DNA from: an uncultured Collinsella sp.
GTDB taxonomy: Bacteria; Actinomycetota; Coriobacteriia; Coriobacteriales; Coriobacteriaceae
Direction of reading: 5' to 3'
Length of the DNA stretch: 35,447 nucleotides
Assembly (NCBI GenBank): GCA_900755005.1
Contig: CAAEEX010000069.1
Location: 1 to 35,447, forward strand
A program made the translations under genes and the position numbers. Under the pieces are notes generated by a model that had not been told where the DNA came from, made no database searches, and saw nothing but the letters and a program-made list of their open reading frames with translations. Of this stretch, positions 16,052 to 24,630 are shown one piece after another. Within the stretch, counting starts at the first letter, position 1; every line of letters begins with the position of its first letter.

Positions 16052-17275
16052 ATGGGACGTTTTACCAATCCTCGCGATCTGTACTTTGGTGAGGGCGCTC
16101 GCCACGAGGTGAAGAACCTCAAGGGCAAGAAGGCCATCATCGTTTCTGGCGGCAGCTCTATGCGCCGCGGCGGGTTCCTGCAGGACGTCGAGAACGACCT
16201 TAAGGAAGGCGGTTTCGAGGTCAAGCTGTTCGAGGGCGTCGAGTCCGACCCGTCCATCGAGACGGTCATGAAGGGCGCCGAGGCCATGCGCGAGTTCGAG
16301 CCCGACTGGATTATCGCCATCGGTGGCGGCTCGCCCATCGATGCCGCTAAGGCCATGTGGGTCTTCTACGAGTATCCCGAGGAGTCCTTCGATAACATCA
16401 TCCAGCCGTTCAGCTTCCCCGAGCTGCGTCAGAAGGCTCATTTCTGCGCCATCTCCTCTACCTCCGGCACCGCTACCGAGGTCACCGCGTTCTCCGTCAT
16501 TACCGACTACGCCAAGGGCATCAAGTACCCGCTGGCCGACTTCAACATCACCCCTGATGTCGCCATCGTCGACCCCGAGCTCACCTACACCATGCCCGCC
16601 AAGCTGTGCGCTCACACCGGCATGGATGCTCTGACCCACTGCATGGAGGCCTACGTTTCCACCTGCGCCTCTATGTTCACCGACGCCAACGCTCTGCACG
16701 GCATCCGCGAGATCGTCGAGTGGCTGCCCAAGTCCTATGCTGGCGACCATGAGGCCCGTCAGCACATGCACGAGGCTCAGTGCATCGCCGGTATCGCCTT
16801 CTCCTCGGGCCTGCTCGGCATCGTTCACTCCATGGCTCACAAGACCGGTGCTGCCTTCGAGAACGGCCACATCATCCACGGTGCCGCTAACGCCATGTAC
16901 CTGGGCAAGGTCATCCAGTGGAACTCCAAGGACCCGCGTGCTGCTGAGCGTTACGCTTACGTGGCCAAGGAGATCCTGCACCTTCCCGGCGAGACCAACG
17001 AGGAGCTCATCGCTGCGCTCGTCCAGAAGATTCGCGACCTCAACGACCAGCTCAACATTCCGCAGTCCATCAAGGATTACGCGAATGGTGGCGTGAAGGT
17101 CGACGCCGAGAATCCGCAGATGGTCTCCGAGGAGGAGTTCCTCGCCAAGCTGCCCGAGATCGCCGCGAACGCCGAGCAGGACGCCTGCACGCCCGAGAAC
17201 CCGCGTGAGACCAAGGCTGCCGACTTCGAGAAGATCCTCAAGGCCTGCTACTACGACACCGACATCGATTTCTAA
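16052..17275 (+). CDS. Iron-containing alcohol dehydrogenase
   Basis: The 407-residue product is a group III (iron-dependent) alcohol dehydrogenase. GGGSPIDAAK (91-100) is the NAD-binding loop, and SSTSGTATEVT (135-145) is the cofactor-binding stretch. The metal site is Asp192 and His196 (GMDALTHCMEAY), His259 (HSMAHKTGAAF) and His276 (HGAANA). Close relatives are clostridial butanol/ethanol dehydrogenases and the C-terminal half of AdhE, which reduce aldehydes to alcohols with NAD(P)H during fermentation. The ATG at 16052 follows AGGAGG; an in-frame upstream start near 16001 would include the leader hairpin and is rejected. It is a single gene with its own terminator, and gldA follows. Ethanol formation is the likely role; substrate length cannot be read. 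Confidence 0.9.
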   Translation: MGRFTNPRDLYFGEGARHEVKNLKGKKAIIVSGGSSMRRGGFLQDVENDLKEGGFEVKLFEGVESDPSIETVMKGAEAMREFEPDWIIAIGGGSPIDAAKAMWVFYEYPEESFDNIIQPFSFPELRQKAHFCAISSTSGTATEVTAFSVITDYAKGIKYPLADFNITPDVAIVDPELTYTMPAKLCAHTGMDALTHCMEAYVSTCASMFTDANALHGIREIVEWLPKSYAGDHEARQHMHEAQCIAGIAFSSGLLGIVHSMAHKTGAAFENGHIIHGAANAMYLGKVIQWNSKDPRAAERYAYVAKEILHLPGETNEELIAALVQKIRDLNDQLNIPQSIKDYANGGVKVDAENPQMVSEEEFLAKLPEIAANAEQDACTPENPRETKAADFEKILKACYYDTDIDF

Positions 17276-17296
17276 TCGACTCTTGTTATCGTAACG

Positions 17297-17336
17297 AGGG
17301 GCTCCGCACGTATCCGTACGGAGCCCCTTTCTTTTT
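17297..17336 (+). terminator. Rho-independent terminator after the alcohol dehydrogenase gene
   Basis: AGGGGCTCCG (17297-17306) pairs with CGGAGCCCCT (17319-17328) and is followed by TTCTTTTT. Confidence 0.92.
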
Positions 17337-17359
17337 AATTATTAGAGAATGGGATAAAA

Positions 17360-18460
17360 ATGGCTGCAATCTTCAATAGCCCCAGCAAGTACATCCAGGG
17401 CCCGGACGAGCTCGCCAAGCTCGGCTCCTATGTCGAACCGCTCGGCGCTAAGGCCCTCGTCATCGTGACGCCTTCGGGCAAGAAGCGCGTCGGTGCCAAG
17501 ATCGAGGGCGGTTTTGCCGAGGCTAAGGCCGAGCTGCTGTTTGAGGACTTTAACGGCGAGTGCTCCAAGGGCGAGGTCGATCGTCTGGTTGCGCTCGCTC
17601 GCGACAACGGTTGCGACATCATCGTTGGCGTCGGTGGCGGCAAGATCCTCGATACCGCGAAGGCCGTTGCCTATTACCTGGAATCCCCGGTTATCATTTG
17701 CCCCACCATCGCCTCGACCGATGCACCGTGCTCGGCGCTTTCGGTGCTCTATACCGATGACGGCCAGTTCGACAAGTACCTCTTCCTTAAGGCAAACCCC
17801 AACATTGTCCTGATGGATACGACGGTTATCGCGGCGAGCCCGGTGCGCCTGACGGTTTCCGGTATGGGCGATGCGCTCGCAACCTATTTCGAGGCCCAGG
17901 CAACGCACGATGCCGACGGTGGCACCTGCGCTGGCGGCAAGGGCGGCATGGCTGGTCTGGCGCTTGCCAAGCTCTGCTACGAGACGCTTATGGCCGACGG
18001 CGTCAAGGCCAAGGTCGCGCTGGAGAAGGGTGCGCTTACGCCTGCCGTCGAGCATATCATCGAGGCCAACACACTGCTTTCGGGCATTGGTTTTGAGAGC
18101 TCAGGCCTTGCTGCTGCTCATGCCATCCATAACGGTTTGACGATGCTGCCCGAGTGCCATGGCATGTATCACGGCGAGAAGGTCGCCTTCGGCACCATCG
18201 TCCAGCTGGTACTCGAGGATGCTCCGACCGAGAAGCTCGAGGAAGTCTTGGGCTTCTGCATTGAGCTGGGCCTGCCGGTCACGATGAAGGAACTTGGCGT
18301 TGCCGAGCTTGCGCGCGAGCAGGCCATGATTGTTGCCGAGGCCGCCTGCGCGCCCGATGACACCATGTGCAACATGCCGTTTGAGGTGACGCCCGAGATG
18401 GTCGCCAACGCCATCCTGGGTGCCGACGCACTGGGTCATTATTACCTCATGGATGAGTAA
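17360..18460 (+). CDS. gldA: Glycerol dehydrogenase
   Basis: The 366-residue length equals that of GldA. Residues 92-101 (GGGKILDTAK) form the NAD loop. Asp171 (MGDALATYFEA), His254 (AAHAIHNGL) and His271 (YHGEKVAFG) match the zinc ligands known from the Geobacillus enzyme. GldA oxidises glycerol to dihydroxyacetone with NAD+, and can reduce related keto compounds in the reverse direction. The ATG at 17360 follows a weak GAGAATGGGA region, 24 nt behind the preceding terminator, so it needs its own promoter. It is closed by a strong terminator at 18473-18508 and followed by a diverged paralogue, suggesting local duplication. Confidence 0.93.
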   Translation: MAAIFNSPSKYIQGPDELAKLGSYVEPLGAKALVIVTPSGKKRVGAKIEGGFAEAKAELLFEDFNGECSKGEVDRLVALARDNGCDIIVGVGGGKILDTAKAVAYYLESPVIICPTIASTDAPCSALSVLYTDDGQFDKYLFLKANPNIVLMDTTVIAASPVRLTVSGMGDALATYFEAQATHDADGGTCAGGKGGMAGLALAKLCYETLMADGVKAKVALEKGALTPAVEHIIEANTLLSGIGFESSGLAAAHAIHNGLTMLPECHGMYHGEKVAFGTIVQLVLEDAPTEKLEEVLGFCIELGLPVTMKELGVAELAREQAMIVAEAACAPDDTMCNMPFEVTPEMVANAILGADALGHYYLMDE

Positions 18461-18472
18461 ATCAAGCTAAGG

Positions 18473-18508
18473 AAGGGGCAAAGCCGGCAGATGGCTTTGC
18501 CCCTTTTT
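18473..18508 (+). terminator. Rho-independent terminator after gldA
   Basis: AAGGGGCAAAGCC pairs with GGCTTTGCCCCTT around a 7-nt loop and is followed by TTT. A second hairpin without T-run (TGCAAA/TTTGCA arms, about 18516-18540) lies behind it. Confidence 0.92.
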
Positions 18509-18573
18509 GCTATGGTGCAAAGGGGTCAGGTTACTTTGCACCAATCGTTGTTTGATGAAGGGCGGATTCTCGT

Positions 18574-19641
18574 ATGGCGCTTCCCATGGTTTATGGCGGT
18601 CCCGGCCGGTATGTTCAGGGGCCGGGCGAACTTTCGCGTCAGGGCAGGTATTTGTCATGGTTGGGCTGCGCTGCCTATGTCTTGTTTGACCAGGGCACCG
18701 AGGATCGGCTGTGCAGGCAGATCGTCGATGGATTTCTGGACGAAGATCTAAGCGAGCCGTTCTTTAAGATTTACAACGGTCCGTGTGCGGAAGATGCCGT
18801 TGTCGAAATGGCCAAGGAAGCCCGGGCCGAGTATTGTGACATGGTGGTGGGTATTGGCGGCGGCAAGATACTCGATATTGCCAAGGCCGTTGCGTTTTAT
18901 GCCGAGGTGCCGTTGTGCGTATGCCCCACGGCGGCTTCGATGGACGGTCCGTGCAGCGCGATTTCGGTGCTGTATCACGAGGATGGGTCGTTCGACCGCT
19001 ACCTGATGCTCGAGAAGAATCCAGACCTGGTCGTGGTCGATACCAACGTGGTCGCGGCAGCCCCACTGCGTATGACGGTCGCTGGCATGGGCGACGCACT
19101 GGCAACGTACTTCGAGGCGCGTTCGTGCGCCGCGGCGCACGGTACCAACGAGCACGGTGGCGCGCCGGGGCACTTGGCCTTGGTTGCGGCTCGTGCCTGC
19201 TATGACACACTCATGGAGTGCGGCGTCGCTGCCACGCGCGATCTCAAAAAGGGCCGTACATCGCCGGCAGTTGAGCGCCTGATCGAGTGCAATATTCTGC
19301 TCTCGGGTGTTGGCTTTGAGAGCGGTGGCTTGGCGTTGGCGCATGCCATCGCCAACGGGTTGACGATTCTGCCCGAGTGCAAGGCAATGCATGGCGAGGC
19401 CGTGGCATTTGGCCTGGTGGTGCAGCTGCGCCTGGAGCGTGCACCCGAGCTTGATCAGGTGCTCGAGTTTTGCCAACGCGTCGGTCTGCCGACGACGCTC
19501 GAGGAGCTGGGCCTTGGCGAGATTTCCGATGCTGATCTGCAAGGTGTTGCAAATGCGGTCTTTAGAAACGAGTGCAATATGGCTAACGAACACGCCAAGG
19601 TGACCAAACAACAGCTCGTGCAGCTCATGTGCGAGGCATAG
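18574..19641 (+). CDS. GldA-like dehydrogenase paralogue with an altered active site
   Basis: The 355-residue product aligns with the neighbouring GldA along its whole length: GGGKILDIAK (95-104), GMGDALATYFEA (171-182) and HGEAVAFG (273-280). The three zinc ligands appear kept as Asp174, His257 and His273. The second histidine of the HAIHNG motif is replaced (HAIANG, Ala260), and one residue is missing just before His273 (CKAMHGE against CHGMYHGE). In the iron/zinc dehydrogenase superfamily that second His is linked to catalysis or proton relay, so substrate or activity may differ. The ATG at 18574 follows GAAGGGCGG. It is probably an NAD(P)-dependent polyol or keto-acid dehydrogenase; calling it glycerol dehydrogenase would be too precise. 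Confidence 0.82.
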   Translation: MALPMVYGGPGRYVQGPGELSRQGRYLSWLGCAAYVLFDQGTEDRLCRQIVDGFLDEDLSEPFFKIYNGPCAEDAVVEMAKEARAEYCDMVVGIGGGKILDIAKAVAFYAEVPLCVCPTAASMDGPCSAISVLYHEDGSFDRYLMLEKNPDLVVVDTNVVAAAPLRMTVAGMGDALATYFEARSCAAAHGTNEHGGAPGHLALVAARACYDTLMECGVAATRDLKKGRTSPAVERLIECNILLSGVGFESGGLALAHAIANGLTILPECKAMHGEAVAFGLVVQLRLERAPELDQVLEFCQRVGLPTTLEELGLGEISDADLQGVANAVFRNECNMANEHAKVTKQQLVQLMCEA

Positions 19642-19792
19642 TTTGGCGCTTGATTGGCCTTGTGCAATCGAGGCGGCGATAGACCATGGGCTATTTGCCG
19701 CAAAGATGCTCCGCGTGTAATTTGCCCGAGGCGTGGGCCGATAGCGTATCATTATCTCTTGCTTGTTTGCACTGCTCAGGGAGGGGCCGCGC

Positions 19793-21046
19793 ATGGCGCA
19801 GGAACACGATCTGTTTGATGACATTATCGAGATCAGCAAGGGTTTCGACTTTCTTAAAAACCCGCTTGGCGGTGTGACCGATGCACTCGATCCGTCGGCG
19901 CCGCAGTGGAATCCTGCCGACTACAAGGAGCGCCCGCGCGGCAACACCATTCCGTGCCTGACCTGCAAAAACGAAAAGAGCGGCTGCACCGCGTGCATGG
20001 ACGTGTGCCCGGTCAACGCTATCGAGGTCGAGGAAGACGCCATCGAGATCCTCGACTCCTGTCGCAAGTGCGGCCTGTGCGCCGCTGCCTGTCCGACCGA
20101 GGCGATCATCTCGCCGCGCCTGGCGCCCAAAAACCTGTATGACGATATCGTCTCTGCAGCTACGAGCCACGAGACCGCCTACGTCACCTGCACGCGCGCC
20201 CTCAAGCGCATGCCGCGCGAGAACGAGGTCGTCGTCGCCTGCGTGGGCGATATTACGGCCGAGACCTGGTTCTCGGTACTGGCGGACTATCCCAACGTGA
20301 GTGTGTACCTGCCGTTGGGCGTGTGCGATAAATGCCGCAACACCGGCGGTGAGGACATTCTGGGCGAGGCAATCGCTACCGCCGAGGAGTGGGCCGGTAC
20401 GGGCATGGGCCTGGAGGTCGACCCCAAGAGCCTCAAATGTCATAAGCGCCGCGAGTACGAGCGCAAGGAGTACATGGATAAGATTGCCCGCACCACGGGC
20501 CTTACCGTGACCAAGCTCAACCCGGCAACGGCGGCGCTGGCCTCGGTGACGCAGAAGCTCAAAGCCCACCGCCACCAGATTACCCAGCTGGAGCGCACGC
20601 TCAATACCATGTACGGCACCACGACGACCAAGCGTCGCCGTTCACTCACGCACGGGCGCCAACTGGTGCTCTCGACGTTGCAAAACCACCCCGAGCTTGC
20701 CCAGAACATGCAGGTGAGCACGCCGGAATGCGATTTTGACAAGTGCACGTCGTGTGGCGAGTGCGTCAACGTGTGCCCCACGTTTGCCTGCGATCTGGTG
20801 GGAAGCGGTCGCTTTGCACTGGAGTCCACGTATTGCCTAGGCTGCGGAGCCTGCGTCAAGGTGTGCCCCGAGCATGCGCTTAAGCTGGTTGAACATGATG
20901 CATCCAACCTGGTCGTCGTCGATCCCGAGGCCGAGGAAAAGGCCGCCCAGAAGGCGAAGGCCCACGAAGAAGCCCAGAAGGTCAAGGCTGAGGCAAAGGC
21001 CAAGCTCGACAAGATGCTCGATCAGGTGGAGAAACTCGCGGACTAG
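19793..21046 (+). CDS. Four-cluster 4Fe-4S ferredoxin-like protein
   Basis: The 417-residue protein contains ferredoxin cluster motifs at both ends. Cys55/58/65/68/72 and Cys90/93/96/100 (CRKCGLCAAACP) are N-terminal; Cys318/321/324/328 (CTSCGECVNVCP) and Cys348/351/354/358 (CLGCGACVKVCP) are C-terminal. A middle region (about 125-270) has further cysteines (VTC, VVAC, GVCDKC) and may bind another centre. Residues 378-417 form a charged, Ala/Lys/Glu-rich helix, probably a coiled coil. The protein should carry electrons between redox enzymes in the cytoplasm; the partner is unknown. The ATG at 19793 follows GGGAGGGG. An in-frame TTG at 19763 is less likely. It stands between the dehydrogenases and ychF with a 114-nt gap to the latter. 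Confidence 0.82.
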   Translation: MAQEHDLFDDIIEISKGFDFLKNPLGGVTDALDPSAPQWNPADYKERPRGNTIPCLTCKNEKSGCTACMDVCPVNAIEVEEDAIEILDSCRKCGLCAAACPTEAIISPRLAPKNLYDDIVSAATSHETAYVTCTRALKRMPRENEVVVACVGDITAETWFSVLADYPNVSVYLPLGVCDKCRNTGGEDILGEAIATAEEWAGTGMGLEVDPKSLKCHKRREYERKEYMDKIARTTGLTVTKLNPATAALASVTQKLKAHRHQITQLERTLNTMYGTTTTKRRRSLTHGRQLVLSTLQNHPELAQNMQVSTPECDFDKCTSCGECVNVCPTFACDLVGSGRFALESTYCLGCGACVKVCPEHALKLVEHDASNLVVVDPEAEEKAAQKAKAHEEAQKVKAEAKAKLDKMLDQVEKLAD

Positions 21047-21160
21047 TCAGCGACCCCTATCTCTGCTTCATTCGTGCCGCCGTGGCGTCCGGGTTCGCCC
21101 AGATGCCGCGGCGGCGCTATACTTATGCAGTTTGAAATGCTTGTACCAAAAGGAGCTGTC

Positions 21161-22237
21161 GTGTCCCTTTCCATCGGTATCGTGGGCCTGCCCAACGTGG
21201 GCAAGTCGACGCTGTTCACCGCGCTTACCAAAAAGACCGGCCTTGCCGCCAACTACCCGTTTGCCACGATCGACCCCAACGTGGGTATCGTTGATGTGCC
21301 CGATAGCCGCCTGCAAAAGCTCGCCGACATCGTTAACCCGGGCCGCATCGTGCCGGCTACGGTCGAGTTCGTCGACATCGCAGGTCTGGTGAAGGGCGCC
21401 AACGAGGGCGAGGGCCTGGGCAACCAGTTCTTGGCAAACATCCGCGAGACCGACGCCATCTGCGAGGTCGTGCGCTACTTTAAGGATCCCAACGTCATGC
21501 GTGAAGTGGGCCGCACGGGCGAGTTCGTCGATCCTGCTGGCGATGCCGATACCATCATGACCGAGCTCATCTTGGCCGACATGGGTACGCTCGAGAAGCA
21601 GCTGCCCAAGCTCGAGAAGGAGGCCAAGCGCGACAAGGAGCTCATGCCCAAGTTCGAGGTCGCCAAGCGTCTGCTTGCCTGGCTCAACGAGGGCAAGCGC
21701 GCTGCGTCTATGGAGATGACCGACGAGGAGCGCGCCGCTGCCAAGGGCCTGTTCCTGCTCACCATGAAGCCCATCCTGTATGTGGCCAACGTAGACGAGG
21801 ACATGCTCAACGACGACCTGGCGCCCATCGATGGTGTCAAGCCACTGCCCATCTGCGCCAAGATCGAGGCCGAGCTTTCCGAGCTCGATCCCGAGGACGC
21901 CGCCGACTACCTGGAGAGCCTGGGCCTGGAGCAGCCCGGTCTGGACGTGCTCGCGCAGGCAGCCTACAAGCTGCTCGGCCTGCAGTCGTTCTTTACGGCT
22001 GGCGAGATGGAGGTCAAGGCCTGGACGGTGCGTCAGGGTGCGACCGCTCCGCAGGCCGCCGGCGTCATTCACACCGACTTTGAGCGCGGCTTTATTAAGG
22101 CCGAGGTCATTGGCTATGACGACTACATCGAGCTCGGTGGCGAGCAGGGCGCTAAGGCTGCCGGCAAGCTGCGTATTGAGGGCAAGGACTATGTCATGGC
22201 CGATGGCGACGTCGTGCACTTCCGCTTTAACGTGTAA
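21161..22237 (+). CDS. ychF: Redox-regulated ATPase YchF (OLA1 family)
   Basis: The 358-residue product starts SLSIGIVGLPNVGKST, the G1 loop, and has DIAGLVKGANEGEGLGNQFL (G3 region) and NVDED in place of NKxD, the change that makes this Obg-related family prefer ATP over GTP. The C-terminal part (GEMEVKAWTVRQGATAPQAA onward) is the TGS domain. YchF/OLA1 associates with ribosomes and is linked to stress responses. The start is GTG at 21161, chosen because AAAGGAG lies at good spacing and the family begins exactly here. A small membrane-protein gene follows after 11 nt and is probably cotranscribed. Confidence 0.95.
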   Translation: MSLSIGIVGLPNVGKSTLFTALTKKTGLAANYPFATIDPNVGIVDVPDSRLQKLADIVNPGRIVPATVEFVDIAGLVKGANEGEGLGNQFLANIRETDAICEVVRYFKDPNVMREVGRTGEFVDPAGDADTIMTELILADMGTLEKQLPKLEKEAKRDKELMPKFEVAKRLLAWLNEGKRAASMEMTDEERAAAKGLFLLTMKPILYVANVDEDMLNDDLAPIDGVKPLPICAKIEAELSELDPEDAADYLESLGLEQPGLDVLAQAAYKLLGLQSFFTAGEMEVKAWTVRQGATAPQAAGVIHTDFERGFIKAEVIGYDDYIELGGEQGAKAAGKLRIEGKDYVMADGDVVHFRFNV

Positions 22238-22248
22238 GGACGACGCAT

Positions 22249-22632
22249 ATGTTTAAATATGGCAAAAAAGCTGGTTACATGGGTATTGCGCTGCTCGTAC
22301 TTGCGGTGATTCCGCTGGTGGTCGCAGCGTGTGTTATCCCCAACATTGGTCCCGAGGTGGCAACAAAGTTTAATGCCGCCGGCGAGGCGACGCGCTGGGG
22401 CAAGAGCTACGAGTTGCTGGCTCTGCCGGTGCTCAACTTGCTGCTGAGCGTGGCGACGTACTTTACGGCGGGACGCCAGGCAAAGAACAATGATGACTCC
22501 GCCGCCATGGCGCGCATCGTGTGCGAGCGCTACCTGCGTAACGGTTGCATCACGGGTGTGTTCCTCAACGTGATCAACGTCTACTTTATGTATTCGGCGA
22601 TTACCGGTATGGGCTTTGGCCTGGGCTTTTAG
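22249..22632 (+). CDS. DUF1648 (SdpI N-terminal-like) small membrane protein
   Basis: The 127-residue protein has three hydrophobic segments (about residues 11-33, 55-72 and 100-122). Between the first two is the extracytoplasmic loop VIPNIGPEVATKFNAAGEAT, which matches the DUF1648 signature found at the N terminus of SdpI-type immunity proteins and in many small membrane proteins. The biochemical role of DUF1648 is not established. The ATG lies 11 nt behind the ychF stop, with AAGGACG as ribosome site, so the two genes are probably transcribed together, although this need not mean a shared function. It converges with the next gene on the minus strand. Confidence 0.78.
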   Translation: MFKYGKKAGYMGIALLVLAVIPLVVAACVIPNIGPEVATKFNAAGEATRWGKSYELLALPVLNLLLSVATYFTAGRQAKNNDDSAAMARIVCERYLRNGCITGVFLNVINVYFMYSAITGMGFGLGF

Positions 22633-22641
22633 CTTGCGCCT

Positions 22642-23031
22642 TTAGGCAACGAGCCTGCAAGCATATTCGATGGCTGCTGCGAGGCCGCCGCTCGATCGTG
22701 GTGTAAAGACCATGTCGGCGGCGGTCTCGTTTTCGTATCCGGTGCCGCGAAGGGTGAGCGCGGTACCGGCTTCCAGGAGAAGGGGCAGGCCACGCTGGCT
22801 GGTTGCGATTACGGCAGCCTGATTAAGCGAGCAGCTATGCGTTTGGCATTGGATGGCAAGTTCACCTTGCGCCGGGCAAGGGACCAGAACGGCGGCGACG
22901 CGACTTGATAGCAATGCAAATGCTGTGCGCTCATCGGGCGAAAGACATTCTGCTTCAACGACGACGAGCTTGGGCGGTGCGCTGTTTGTGCGAAGCGTGG
23001 CTCGGTACGTGCGGACCGAAGAACCCGACAT
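22642..23031 (-). CDS. Unknown 129-residue protein, divergent from a small XRE regulator
   Basis: I do not recognise a family. The ATG at 23031 follows CAGGAG at 6 nt; an in-frame ATG at 23055 lies at the operator edge and is less likely. The product has four cysteines (AEC, VPC, IQCQTHSC) in its middle third plus one near the C terminus, no membrane segment and no signal peptide. Alternating strand/helix segments (KLVVVEAECL, VAAVLVPC, AAVIATSQRGLPLLLEAG) suggest a small alpha/beta fold. It shares a perfect 24-bp palindrome with the divergent XRE gene, so the two are likely controlled together. A toxin-antitoxin or sensor pair is imaginable, but nothing in the sequence proves it. Confidence 0.6.
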   Translation of the reverse strand: MSGSSVRTYRATLRTNSAPPKLVVVEAECLSPDERTAFALLSSRVAAVLVPCPAQGELAIQCQTHSCSLNQAAVIATSQRGLPLLLEAGTALTLRGTGYENETAADMVFTPRSSGGLAAAIEYACRLVA

Positions 23032-23054
23032 AGAAAACTCCTGTGTATTCGGCA

Positions 23055-23078
23055 AAACGTAAACTATAGTTTACGTTT
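23055..23078. promoter_or_regulatory. Perfect 24-bp palindromic operator between divergent genes
   Basis: The left half AAACGTAAACTA is followed immediately by its exact reverse complement. Its centre gives a TATAGT -10-like hexamer on both strands, so one dyad may overlap two divergent promoters. It lies 30 bp before the XRE start and 24 bp before the start of the unknown gene. The XRE protein encoded beside it is the obvious candidate binder. Confidence 0.75.
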
Positions 23079-23107
23079 ATGTTCGGTTCCATTTCAAACT
23101 CGGCTGC

Positions 23108-23326
23108 ATGGACGAACGTGCGAAACAGATTCTTGGCAGGCGGGTCGAAGAGACACGCAGAGACCTTGGCATCTCCAAGGTCGATTTTTGTGTGGCAGCA
23201 GGAATCAGCCGTCCCTATCTCGACAGAATCGAAGATGGAACGGCAAACTTCACGCTCAAGATTCTATTTAAAATCGCACCCGCCCTTGGCATGACGGTGT
23301 CAGAGCTTCTCGAGGGCATCGAATAG
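23108..23326 (+). CDS. Small XRE-family DNA-binding protein
   Basis: The 72-residue protein is essentially one helix-turn-helix domain. Residues 9-70 (LGRRVEETRRDLGISKVDFC, AAGISRPYLDRIEDG, TLKILFKIAPALGMTVSELL) follow the HTH_3 pattern of Cro/CI-type repressors. There is no extra domain for ligand or dimer contacts. The ATG at 23108 has a poor ribosome site, so translation may be low, which would suit a self-repressing regulator. The adjacent 24-bp palindrome is its probable target, controlling both itself and the divergent unknown gene. It does not look like part of the asparaginase unit, which is on the other strand. Confidence 0.8.
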   Translation: MDERAKQILGRRVEETRRDLGISKVDFCVAAGISRPYLDRIEDGTANFTLKILFKIAPALGMTVSELLEGIE

Positions 23327-23348
23327 GGGATACCCGTCGACAATTGAA

Positions 23349-24362
23349 TTACGCCATCGGGATGCGGTCGTGGTTAACTTGGCTGTAGAACAGGCGCTGG
23401 ATCTCGGTGGCATCGCGTGACTGGCCGAGTGCCCACATGGTTTTGGCCACGAGCGTCTCGGTAGTCATGTCGTCGCCGCGCAAAATACCCGGATGATCGG
23501 CGTAAGCTCGGCCGACCTCATAAACACCCAGGTCAAGGCCCTCTTCGGGAACCTGCGTGGTCATAACGACAGTGCGACCCGAATCGACCCAGCGGAAAAT
23601 CGCCTCTTGGAACGACTCGCCCGACTCGCCAAACTCGGGGACACCGCCAATGCCAAAGGTCTCAAGGATTACAGCGTCGTAGCTATCGGCAAGGGCGTCG
23701 AGGATGCCCGGGTTTACGCCGGGCGTGAGCTTGAGTACAAATACGCGCGGGTCGATGCTGTCGTAGAAACGCACCGGGTTTTCGCCCTGATGCGTGCCGT
23801 GAAGCCCGTTGCGCACGATGCGGGCGTTGCGGATATAGGCGATGGGCGGATAGTTGACGCTAATGAACGCGTTAAAGCTCATGGTGCGCTGTTTGCGGGC
23901 GCGCGTGCCGGCAATGGCGACGCCGCCAAACACGATCGACACATCGTGCGAATGCTCGTCGAGCGCATAGAGCAGGCTCTGGTACAGGTTGAGCTTGGCA
24001 TCGGTAAAGGGATTGCCCATGGGCTTTTGCGAGCCGGTGAGTACGATAGGCTTGGGGCTGTCCTGAATCAGATAGGAAAGCGCCGCCGCGGTGTAGCTCA
24101 TGGTGTCGGTGCCGTGCAGAATCACGAAACCGTCGTGGTTGGCATAACCCTCGACGATGACGTCGCGGATACGCATCCAGTCGCTCGGGCGCATGTTGGT
24201 GCTGTCGATGTTCATGGGCTGCACGACGTCGAGCTCGCAGAGGCCCGAGATCTCGGGGACGCTCTGGGCGAGCTCCTCACCGGTCAGGGCGGGGGAGAGG
24301 CCGTTGCCGTCCTCGGTCGATGCGATGGTGCCGCCCGTGGCGATGAGAAGGATGCGCTTCAT
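23349..24362 (-). CDS. ansA: L-asparaginase, type I-like
   Basis: The 337-residue product begins MKRILLIATGGTIAS, which contains the first active-site threonine (ATGGTIAS). The second is in VILHGTDTMSYTAAAL (HGTDTM near residue 85). Length and lack of a signal peptide point to a cytoplasmic type I enzyme. It hydrolyses asparagine to aspartate and ammonia. The ATG at 24362 follows AGGAAT at 6 nt; an in-frame ATG at 24434 would add 24 residues without family similarity and is rejected. It is a single gene, divergent from guaA and converging with the small XRE gene. Production of ammonia and aspartate links it loosely to nitrogen metabolism. Confidence 0.94.
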   Translation of the reverse strand: MKRILLIATGGTIASTEDGNGLSPALTGEELAQSVPEISGLCELDVVQPMNIDSTNMRPSDWMRIRDVIVEGYANHDGFVILHGTDTMSYTAAALSYLIQDSPKPIVLTGSQKPMGNPFTDAKLNLYQSLLYALDEHSHDVSIVFGGVAIAGTRARKQRTMSFNAFISVNYPPIAYIRNARIVRNGLHGTHQGENPVRFYDSIDPRVFVLKLTPGVNPGILDALADSYDAVILETFGIGGVPEFGESGESFQEAIFRWVDSGRTVVMTTQVPEEGLDLGVYEVGRAYADHPGILRGDDMTTETLVAKTMWALGQSRDATEIQRLFYSQVNHDRIPMA

Positions 24363-24630
24363 GCTGGTATTCCTATCGTATTTGCCGCCGCAGGGGCGGA
24401 GTCGTTCGGCAGTATTGTGGCACAGGGCGTCCAATGTTCAAACGTATTACATCATCTGTAACGTTAGGTAACACTTCAATTGCTATCAAATAGGAGCCCA
24501 GGTCGTGCGTTTGCCGTGCGCTGATGGCTGCGAGGGACGAGAAACCCCATATAACGTGTACACTATGAAAGTTGTTTTCGTTTATTCGCGCGGGTGGGCA
24601 CCGGCTCCCCGCCAACAAGAGGGGGAAACC

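Noticed and set aside
24480..24630. A purine riboswitch in front of guaA
   Set aside because: I could not find the conserved junction bases or the two pairing loops of the purine aptamer in this leader.
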